From Plotosus lineatus (lineage: Eukaryota > Chordata > Actinopteri > Siluriformes > Plotosidae), in assembly GCA_024760905.1 (NCBI GenBank), contig CM045729.1, forward strand, positions 8,676,080 through 8,740,079: a DNA stretch of 64,000 bases, in the 5' to 3' direction. Shown in pieces: positions 55,776 through 64,000 of the stretch. The notes beneath the pieces were generated by a model. The model did no database searches. It was given only the letters and a program-made list of their open reading frames with translations, and had not been told where the DNA came from. Made by a program: the position numbers and the translations under genes. Within the stretch, counting starts at the first letter, position 1; every line of letters begins with the position of its first letter.

Positions 55776-58746
55776 TCTTCTTCTTTTCCTTTCGGCTTTT
55801 CCCTTCAGGGGTCGCCACAGCGAATCATCTGCCTCCATCTCACCCTATCCTTTGCATCTTCTTCTCTTACACCAACGACCTTCATGTCCTCCTTCACCAC
55901 ATCCATGAATCGTCTCTTTGGTCTTCCTCTAGGCCTTTTGCCTGGTAGTTCCAGCCTCAGCATCCTATTACCAATATACTCACTATCCCTCCTCTGTACA
56001 TGTCCAAACCATCTCAATCTAGCCTCTCTGACTTTGTCTCCAAAACGTCTTACACGTGCTGTCCCTCTGATGTGCTCATTCCTAATCCTATCCATGCATG
56101 AGACAAATAAAATATAAATACACACACACAGATGGTATTGCATGAGAAGAAGAATACACAAACCAAATTTACTTGTATAATATTATATAGAACGCTCTCT
56201 ATATATATCTTCTTTTCCTTTCGGCTGTTCCCTTCAGGGGTCGCCACAGCAAATGATCTGCCTCCATCTCTCCCTATCCTCTGCATCTTCTACTCTTACT
56301 CCAACGACCTTCATGTCCGCCTTCACCACATCCATAAATCTTCTCTTTGGTCTTCCTCTGGGCCTTTTGCCTGGTAGTTCCAACCTCAGCATCCTACGAC
56401 CAATATACTCACTATCCCTCCTCTGGACATGTCCAAACCATCTCAATCTAGCCTCTCTGACTTTGTCTCCAAAACGTCTTACATGTGCTGTCCCTCTGAT
56501 GTGCTCGTTCCTAATCCTATCTATCCTCGTTACTCCCAAAGAGAACCTCAACATTTTCATCTCTGCTACCTCCAACTCTGCCTCCTGTCTTTTCGCCAGG
56601 GCCACTGTTTCTAAACCATACAACATCGTTGGCCTCAACACCGTCTTGTACACTTTTCCTTTCATTCTTGCCGATACCCTCCTATCACACATCACACCGG
56701 ACACTTTTCTCCAACCATTCCAACCTGCCTGCACACGCTTCTTGACCTCTTTTCCACACTCTCCATTGCTCTGGATTGTTGAGCCTAAGTACTTAAAATC
56801 CTCCACCTTCCTTATCTCTGCTCCCTGTAATTTCACCGTTCCTCTTTGGTCCTTGTCATTCATGCACATGTATTCTGTCTTACTGAGGCTAATCTTCATT
56901 CCCCTCCTTTCCAGGGCATACCTCCACCTCTCTAGATTTTCCTGCACTTGTTCTCTGCTCTCACTACAGATCACAATGTCATCTGCAAACATCATAGTCC
57001 ATGGGGAATCTTGTCTAACCTCGTCTGTCAGCCTGTCCATCACCATAGCAAACAAGAAGGGGCTGAGAGCTGACCCTTGATGCAGTCCCACCTCCACCTT
57101 GAACTCTTGTGTCACACCGACAGCACACCTCACCACTGTCTTACATCTCTCATACATGTCCTGCACCACTCTAACATACTTCTCTGCCACTCCAGACTTC
57201 CTCATGCAATACCACAGTTCTTCTCTCGGCACCTTGTCATATGCTTTCTCCAGATCCACAAAGGCACAATGCAGCTCCCTCTGACCTTCTCTGTACTTCT
57301 CCATTAACATCCTCAAGGCAAACACTGCATCTGTGGTGCTCTTTCTTGGCATAAAACCAAACTGTTGTTCACAAATTCTGACTTCTGCCCTTAGTCTAGC
57401 TTCCACTATTCTTTCCCATAACTTCATCGTATGGCTCATCAACTTTATCCCTCTGTAGTTGCCACAACTTTGCACGTCTCCCTTGTTCTTAAAAATGGGC
57501 ACCAGCACACTTCTCCTCCCTTCCTCTGGCATCCTCTCACTCTCTAAGACCTTGTTAAATGTTCTTGTCAGAAAATCTACTGCTACCTCTCCTAGACACT
57601 TCCATACCTCCACCGGTATGTCATCAGGACCAACTGCCTTTCCATTCTTCATCCTCTTCAATGCCCTCCTCACTTCACCCTTACTAATCTTTGCTACTTC
57701 CTGGTCCTCAACAGTCACCTCTTCTACTCTTTTTTCTCTCTCATTTTCCTCATTCATCAGCTCTTCAAAGTACTCTTTCCATCTTCCCAGCACACTTCTG
57801 TCATCAGTCAATACATTTCCCTCTCTGTCCTTTATCAATCTAACTTGCTGCACGTCCTTCCCATCTCTATTTCTCTGCTGTGCCAACCTATATAAATCAT
57901 TTTCTCCCTCCTTACTTTCCAACCGAGCATACAAGTCATCAAAACCGCTCTGTTTGGCCTTTGACACTGCTACCTTTGCCTTACGCTGTGTCTCCCTGTA
58001 CTCCTGTTTACTCTCTTCGGTTTTCTCAATGTCCCACTTCTTCTTAGCTAATCTCTTCCTTTGTGCACACTCCTGCACTTCCTCATTCCACCACCAAGTC
58101 TCCTTATCTACTTTCCTTCCAGATGACACACCAAGTATTCTCCTACCTGTCTCCCTGATCACATTAGCTGAAGTTGTCCAGTCATCTGGAAGCACTTCCT
58201 GACCACCCAAAGCCTGTTTCAACTCCTCCTTGAAGACAACCTGACACTCTTCCTTTTTCAACTTCCACCACTTTGTCTTCTGCTCTGCCTTTGCCTTCTT
58301 CACCTTTCTCACCATCAGCATCATCCTGCACACCACCATCCTATGCTGTTTGGCAACACTCTCACCCGCTCCTACTTTGCAGTCACTGACTTCCTTTAAA
58401 TTACATCGCCTGCACAAGATGTCGTCTACCTGTGTGCTCCTACCTCCACTTTTATAAGTCACCCTATGCTCCTCTCTCTTCTGGAAGAAAGTATTCACCA
58501 CAGCCATTTCCATCCTTTTTGCAAAATCTACCAACATCTGTCCTTCTGCGTTCCTGTCCTGGATACCAAACCTACCCATCACTTCCTCGTCCCCTCTGTT
58601 TCCTGCACCAACATGTCCATTGAAGTCTGCCCCAATGACCACTCTTTCACCTCTGGGGGTATTCTGCATCACTTCATCTAACTCCCTCCAGAATCTCTCC
58701 TTCTCTTCTCGCTCACATCCTGTCTGTGGGGCATAAGCACTAACAA
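55776..58746 (-). mobile_element. RTE-clade LINE copy 2 with 14-bp TSD, nearly intact ORF, duplicated 3' end
   Basis: CATTGCAGTAATAG flanks the insertion at 55762-55775 and 58747-58760. The minus strand from 58746 to 56234 is one open frame. It starts inside the APE endonuclease (VVSAYAPQTGCEREEKERFW, VVIGADFNGHVGAGNRGDEE, GRSTQVDDILCRRC) and continues through the linker and RT (KNGKAVGPDDIPVEVWKCLG, GNYRGIKLMSHTMKLWERIV, catalytic FADD about residue 615 of 864) to the GRPKRRFMD C-terminus. Roughly the first hundred endonuclease residues are missing. A second RTE 3' end lies at 56098-55776, after 110 bases of other sequence. Annotation pipelines may mislabel it as a craniofacial-development-protein-2-like gene, since that name derives from an RTE. 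Confidence 0.9.
56099..56207. other. non-RTE filler between two RTE 3' ends
   Basis: 56163-56207 is identical to 52636-52680 beside copy 1. 56099-56162 is filler with (CA)n and TGGTATTGCATGAG, a 14-base string also found in the RTE reverse transcriptase gene. Confidence 0.8.
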
Positions 58747-58962
58747 CATTGCAGTAATAGTAATCTACATTTTTCTGCCCCCTTGTGGCCTTCTTGTGGT
58801 TGTGAGTGTAAAAAAAAATAACAAACATGTGAAATTATGTTGTTTATGGCGATGAACAGAATTATGTAATAATTTCACATACAAGTCACTCTGAAGTATA
58901 AGTCGCACTTTCAGCCAAAGTATGAAAAAAGTGCGACTTATAGTCTGGAAAATACAGTATTA

Positions 58963-59436
58963 TATGATTATAATGACGTTAACCTTTTTTCCCATATATT
59001 TTTTGATATCCGACGTATAATTGATAACAACTTAACTCGAAACGACTTAAGTCGAGATATACCTGTATATAATTTTCATTTAATAATCATACTTTTTCAA
59101 TGTTTTTTTTAACTATATTCATGTTATACATGATTGTTTACTTTAAAATCTATTTTAAAAATTGTCATTTAATTAAATGTGTACCATTAAATACATTTTT
59201 TGGACATTATGTAAACTAGAGTGTTAAATTTAGGAATTTTACATTAATTTTATAAAATTATTTATATGTGTCCTAACTTCCACCGCGGACAAAATTTTCA
59301 GATCCCTTTGCTGTAATCCCTACCTGAAACAGATCTTATTTCCACATTTCTCTCATACAGGCGATCGCATGTGAATTCAGTCGCGAGTTCCATAAATATG
59401 TTCTGATCCACCTTTATTTGTTCTTCTTTTGTGTAG
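58963..59436. other. end of last cabp1 intron
   Basis: AT-rich. 58990-59065 has ATATCCGACGTATAATTG and CTTAAGTCGAGATATACCTG, resembling one end of a mariner-type MITE. No coding block until the exon at 59437. Confidence 0.45.
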
Positions 59437-59462
59437 AGTTTGTACGCATGATGTCCCGATGA
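59437..59462 (+). CDS. cabp1: cabp1 terminal micro-coding exon (EFVRMMSR-stop)
   Basis: Twenty-six coding bases after the acceptor TTCTTCTTTTGTGTAG. They complete a split GAG and read EFVRMMSR then TGA, which is the expected C-terminus of CaBP1. The phase-1 join to 52482 is exact. The 6.95-kb intron before it carries a stack of RTE and DNA-transposon insertions, so automatic predictors may miss this exon and truncate the protein. Confidence 0.93.
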
Positions 59463-59696
59463 AACTTTTGCTAACTGCACACTAAATCTTGACCCATTAC
59501 TTCCTGCTGGCTGGAGGAGACGAGCCGAGCTGAGGGTCGCTAAAATGTTAATCACATGTGTGGCAGATCGATTTGCATTAATTCTACTTGTCCAATCAGC
59601 GATCATCGTTTGCGAAACCACATGTGAAAACGTTTTAGTGTGGCTCTGACAATAAGGACACTGCTGTCAGGAAAAGCTTTAATGAGCCTGAATGAA

Positions 59697-59707
59697 AATA
59701 AAATAAA
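59697..59707 (+). terminator. cabp1: candidate poly(A) signals of cabp1
   Basis: Two overlapping AATAAA hexamers lie 235 bases after the cabp1 stop, just before a (CA)n repeat. They give a plausible short 3' UTR, but the repeat context makes use uncertain and a more distal site is possible. Confidence 0.3.
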
Positions 59708-59721
59708 AACTGGAAGAAGAA

Positions 59722-59726
<5 letters not shown>

Positions 59727-59758
<32 letters not shown>
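59727..59758. repeat. (CA)n microsatellite
   Basis: About 16 CA units after the candidate cabp1 poly(A) signals. Confidence 0.95.
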
Positions 59759-59760
<2 letters not shown>

Positions 59761-60110
59761 TAGCTGAGTGTTTCTGCACTTTTAATCTGTGTCTGTTGTC
59801 CATCTATGTTGTAGACAACCGAGGTTCTCTTGGTCATCATGGCAATATCATGTCTGAATTAATTTGTCGTCTTTGTGTATCACTGTAAGTCTGTGAGCGT
59901 GTCCCAAATGCTAATCAGTGTTCTCGCGTTAAAGTTGTGCTCTGTGATGGTCTAATGTCACTCATTATTCATTTCAAGGAGGATTAAAGTGTTTACACGC
60001 AGAGTTAAACCTTGTTTAGAGTAAAATTTCTGGATCACTGCCACTTTTTTCTCCACAAATCACAGTGTGCCTTCAAAGTCAAATCTGTCCTGATATGTGA
60101 ACTCACTCAC

Positions 60111-60145
<35 letters not shown>

Positions 60146-60289
60146 ATCCTTCAGACTTATACAGGGACAGTGCAGCCAAAATTCAATGTCCACAAAGTTT
60201 CCTTTTTATCCACTCGATTTTATCAGAGGTCCACGTCTATATCGCATCTCAATAACACAATCTGTACATAAACAGCCAGAATCAACTCC

Positions 60290-60640
60290 TTCACGTTCTA
60301 AGCTAATTAATACTAATTAGGGTCGTGGGAAGGCTGGCATACATCTCAGCCGACTCTGGGCGAGCGAGGGGTACACTCTGGACAGCTTGCCAGGCATCGC
60401 AGGGCAAGGACTCATGCAGCCATTTATAATTGCACCTAGCCATGATTTGGAACAGCCAATTAGCATACTGAGCATGTTTTTTGACAGTGTGTGTGTGTGT
60501 GTGGGGGGGGGGCAGAGGAAATCCACACAAGTACAGGGAGAACAAACGCCACACAGAAATGCCCAGAGTCCAGGAATCAGACTCAGGCCTTCTTGCTATG
60601 AGGAGGACAATTTAATCACTGCGAAACTGTGCCGCCCCTC
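60290..60640 (-). mobile_element. SINE-2 copy, antisense
   Basis: Tail AGCTAATTAATACTAATTAGGG, body with AGCCAATTAGCATACTGAGCATG, (TG)n and poly-G in the middle, reversed head ending CACTGCGAAACTGTGCC. Confidence 0.8.
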
Positions 60641-60667
60641 AATAAATAATATACAAGAAATAAATAG

Positions 60668-60997
60668 TAAAAATAGCACTAGTGGCCTGGTGTTAAGGTG
60701 CTGGATCGCTGATCCCAAGGTTGGGGGTTCAAGCCCCACTCTCCATGGGCTGTCACTGTCCCCCACAGTTCAGCTAACTGGGTTATCAAAGGCCGGCCAT
60801 GTCTCTCACTGTCGATGGTGAGAAGTTCGTGTAAAAGAACCATTGCTAACTTTTGACAAGAATAAGCTACATAGCAGCCCCGCGATGGCCTGGCGAGCCA
60901 TCCAGGGTGTACTCAGTCCTTGCTCAGAATTGGCTGAGATGAGCACCAACCTTCCTGCGACCATAATTAGGATTAAGTGGTTCAGAAAATTAATGAA
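60668..60997 (+). mobile_element. SINE-1A copy
   Basis: CACTAGTGGCCTGGTGTTAAGG head, GGTTCAAGCCCC B box, body, and tail CCATAATTAGGATTAAGTGG with AATTAATGAAT. Confidence 0.85.
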
Positions 60998-62489
60998 TAA
61001 AGGTAAAAATAAAGGAAACTACCTGTTTACCTCAAGGTAACATCGACCCCGTAAATAAAACGCTTCCTGATGGTGCAGAAGAAGCGCGTACTGCATGTTT
61101 GCCTCTTTTAACAATTTTTTAAATTAAAATCTGATTTTTTTTTTTTCCTTTTTTGTATCAGACAAAAATGTAATTTCTTTATTTTTTATGCTAGTGTTAT
61201 ATGAATTATGCAAAGTGCATGTGTTTTAAATTCTTTGATATTTGTTTACATATAACGTGAAAATATAAATGTATTATGTGTCAGTTCCGAAGATAAGAAT
61301 TAATTTTGAAGATTTTGAGCCAAAGCAGTCCATTTACTTGCACGTACAGACATATAATGCTCAGCGCTACACTGGTGGCTGCTATCATTGATTCACTACA
61401 GTCGCCTCCTAGCGCCAGTCAACAACTAAAGAAGCAAATAAACAAAAGAGGACTATTGAAAATATCTCGAGGAAAATCTTGTAGGCATTTCATTTTTGGA
61501 CAAACTGTTTATTTTACGCTTGCTGATCATGAATGATATTCTCGTTTCATTTCTTTCCGAACAATCTGAAGTCAGTCTGCTTATTTTCTCCTTTATCACC
61601 TCGCGGATTTATCGGAACAGTTTTAGTCTGCGTTATAGTTTCCCTTCTAGTGTACACTTGCTACTTTCCCCTCATAACCTGCAGGAAGTGTGTATCACCA
61701 AAAATACAGAAATAAACAGAAGACTTTAGTTTGACTTACATGGAAATCCCGTAACATTAGTCGCTCGTTAGTCTCCCACAGTAGCTATTTCATGTTACAT
61801 AGACATAGAACATCCCATGCTCGTGAGTAAGGAGCTCAACTACAACACTGTGCAGTTAAACCCATCACCTGCTGCTCAGCCTGATGTCTGGAAATGTATG
61901 TACAAAAAGTGGTAGTGATGTCATATGATCAAGTGTATGACTGACTAAGATGACCTTAAGCTCCGCCCCCCCCCCCATTGATAAACGGAAATGTATCAAT
62001 CCGGAAAAATCAGAATTCAGTTGTATAGCTTGGACTGGACTGTTCGGTCTGTTTCAGCTTCGAGTTAAAGGAGGACACAGCACTTGGTAAAAGTTCATCT
62101 TATTCGAATATCAAGATTAATTTATTTACGTTTCCAAAATCTGATGCCAATAGCTGCTGTTTTTGGTTTTTTTATACATTTTATAGACAGTTATTAAATA
62201 AAATTAGGTCTGAGAAGGATGATGTCATCAAGGCGAATGTTAACACGAACAAGTAAGAATACATTCATGCTATTTATTGACAGATTTGTGTCGGAGGTGT
62301 GAAAATGTTTGGATTAAAATAATTACCTGCGCAGTTACAAACTATAACGACACCAGGATTCATATATTTTAGCACAAACTCCTGAAATACTGTTATTATT
62401 ATTACAAATAATGTTTGAAACCAAACTCCCCCATGTTACCTTTAGGTCTGGATGACATCATCATTCTGAGACTCAGTTTTTAAATAGGT
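60998..62489. other. downstream of cabp1, no gene seen
   Basis: AT-rich sequence with short chance reading frames only. A C-run lies at 61966-61976. A possible small exon with donor (CACTTGGTAAAAG near 62090) has no supporting homology and is not called. Confidence 0.45.
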
Positions 62490-62767
62490 AAGGTAAAATC
62501 CTTTTGGCTTTTTACACCCGAGCCATAGTGGCTCAGAGGACCATAGCATGAAGCGACCAGGAGTTCTTCTCCCCCTGGATGGGACGCTAGTCCATCGCAG
62601 GTTCCCTTCCCAGTACATTTTACTGGTACCCATTTATACTGCTGGGTGAACTGAGGCACACTTGTGGTTGAGACCTTGCCCAGGGGTCTTAGCACAGTGG
62701 GGGTCTAACTGGGATTTGAACACACAACCTCCCGATCATGAGCGCAGCACCTTAAGCACTACGCCCA
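62490..62767 (-). mobile_element. SINE-4 copy, antisense
   Basis: GGCTTTTTACACCCGAGCC, CATAGCATGAAGCGACCAGG, CCATTTATACTGCTGGGTGAAC and reversed head GGGATTTGAACACACAACC. Same family as 22486-22795. Confidence 0.75.
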
Positions 62768-64000
62768 GTTTTGAAATAACGGCCTATAAAATGGTTCAAA
62801 CAAAAGCTATGAGTGTCAGATTTTGTACACGGAAAGAAATTAATCGTGAAATTCAAATAAGGTGAACTTTTAACAAGTTCTGTTTTTTCAGCAGGCCGAT
62901 CTCAAGTTCTTGTTTGCTAGCCAATCACAGTGCACCATTGCAGATTAACGTCAAACACAAACTGAATGTAGAATTGATCAAACGTTTTAAACATTTAACC
63001 TTTGGAGATGGAAACCAGAAATCTGGGTACACTGTTCTCAGAAAACATGTGATGATGACTTAACCCTTCACACACACTTCAGCTGAGGTAATGAAGATGG
63101 TGGACAAGAGACTTCAGCCCAAGGGAAGTGAACAAGCATGCTAAAGAAAGCAGTGCTGATATGCAGCATCAAATGAATCACTGAGCTTTTTCCTGAATAA
63201 AATAAACAGAAAAAAAACCCAACTCTTTAACTCATGAACGCAATCTGGTCTCCATGTCTGGGAGTACAGTTAGATGTTGTCGTGTCACGCTGTCATTTTG
63301 TCTTTATGTCGTTCTAATGTTGGCGTATTATCGTTATCTCGTCGTATCTGTCGTGGAACTGAAATTTGTTCAATTTACCTGCATGCCAAAAACACATCTG
63401 CACTCATGATTATGTAACATAGTGATTTTAATAAATTATAGCAAATAAAGTACATGAATAATTCATGGCTGTCTCAGACTTCTTTAATCATCTGATTGCT
63501 GGATGAAAAGAACAGCGGCAAGAGGAGGAGCTGAAAACCAGAAAGATTAGAGGTTGGATGGATGCAGAAGTGAGAAAGGAGGGAGGGAAACGGAAGGATG
63601 GATGAGGAATATAAGGAAGAAGTACATGAATTGGAGGAAGAGAAGAGGAGGATTAAAGTGGGTGAAGAGGAGGAGGAACAGAAAGAAGAAGAAGAAATAG
63701 AGGAGGAGGAGGACAATGATTTTTATAGGGATGGTGCATGATGTTGGAGTTGTCATAGCAACAAGCGTATATACGTACATGGGACCAGAAACGTTTTCAA
63801 GCTTTTGCAAAATAATGTTGCCCCCTGCTGGTCACATGACGCAACTCATCTCATTTTACAGTTTTTGATGAAAACAAGTGCTGAATTGGTCATAAGTGAC
63901 ATTATTCTAATCGGGAAATATACTGTATAGTCGATTCGCTGGAGGAATGACGTCAGACTTTTCTGTAAATCATTGAAAGTTGTTAAAAATACGACACTTC
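62768..64000. other. window end, no gene seen
   Basis: No splice-bounded coding block. Purine-rich GA/GGA stretch at 63560-63715. An AATAAA-containing stretch near 63430-63445 could be a poly(A) signal of an unseen transcript, but nothing else supports it. Confidence 0.4.

Larger units (their letters stand above)
53966..58962. mobile_element. palindromic DNA transposon (ACTATAAGTCGCAC type) with nested insertions
   Basis: Outer ends are ATATTTTCCAGACTATA (left) and TATAGTCTGGAAAATACAGTA (right); GTGCGACTTATA-type repeats occur near both ends. Its own sequence survives in four pieces: 53966-54057, 54813-55272, 55604-55775 and 58747-58962. The second and third pieces repeat one another (GCAACTGCACTGTT..., GCCATC-AGCTTTTAGCTTG), so the element carried an internal tandem duplication of about 280 bp. 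No transposase frame recognised, superfamily not assigned. Confidence 0.6.

Noticed and set aside
56234..58828. 864-codon frame as a host gene (craniofacial development protein 2-like)
   Set aside because: It has APE endonuclease, RT with FADD, a TSD pair and further copies in the window, so it is an RTE retrotransposon. The first ATG of the frame lies outside the element.
59298..59621. 107-codon antisense frame over the last cabp1 exon
   Set aside because: No recognised homology; it overlaps the well-supported EFVRMMSR exon in antisense.
62040..62100. Possible 5' exon with GTAAAAG donor downstream of cabp1
   Set aside because: Only a weak donor-like string; no homology, promoter signal or following exon seen.

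Overview
The window is vertebrate nuclear DNA, almost certainly from a ray-finned (teleost) fish. The evidence is spliced animal genes, dense (CA)n/(TG)n, (GA)n and (TA)n microsatellites, and typical fish retroelements: a Rex3-like LINE, a second RTE-clade LINE, CR1/L2/Rex1-group LINEs, tRNA-derived SINEs, an endogenous retrovirus remnant, and Tc1/mariner, Tigger-like and hAT DNA elements. Nothing looks prokaryotic: there are no operons, CRISPR arrays or rRNA, and no functional tRNA gene. Family names come from recognising protein and terminal motifs, not from a database search. The SINE labels (1A, 1B, 2, 3, 4) are local to this answer.

Two host genes, both on the + strand, are supported exon by exon. 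(1) The 3' end of asphd2 (aspartate beta-hydroxylase domain-containing 2) has coding exons at 1-39 (cut by the window edge), 3984-4097 and 4610-4719. Its 3' UTR probably runs to a poly(A) signal near 7774. (2) The whole coding region of a caldendrin-type cabp1 gene (neuronal EF-hand calcium sensor) has exons at 21409-22113, 38443-38473, 51176-51319, 51563-51672, 51753-51827, 52410-52482 and 59437-59462. Together they encode 387 residues, with consistent splice phases and GT-AG borders throughout. Of about 38 kb of gene, only 1,164 bases are coding.

Layout. 1-4719: asphd2 end, with mariner-type MITEs and SINEs in its intron. 4720-21394: asphd2 3' UTR, then intergenic DNA with a Tc1 relic, SINEs, a Rex3/RTE chimera, nested MITEs and a long Rex3 copy. 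21395-22113: cabp1 first coding exon. 22114-38442: large intron holding a 16-bp minisatellite that is spread over about 9 kb and broken up by SINE, RTE and CR1-group insertions. 38474-51175: intron filled by a five-deep stack of mobile elements (a CR1/L2-group LINE inside an RTE, inside a retrovirus remnant, inside a Rex3, inside cabp1). 52483-59436: last intron, with two RTE copies that exchanged sequence, inside a composite DNA transposon. 59463-64000: cabp1 3' UTR and downstream DNA with SINEs and no recognised gene.

The most notable signals are these: a 313-bp perfect patch copied between two RTE insertions 3.5 kb apart, together with 45 bp of flank; four of eight splice acceptors sitting directly behind (TG)n tracts; an asphd2 exon flanked by complementary (TG)n and (CA)n repeats; one SINE head/body joined to two different LINE-derived tails; and the nested element stack, whose order of events can be read from target-site duplications.
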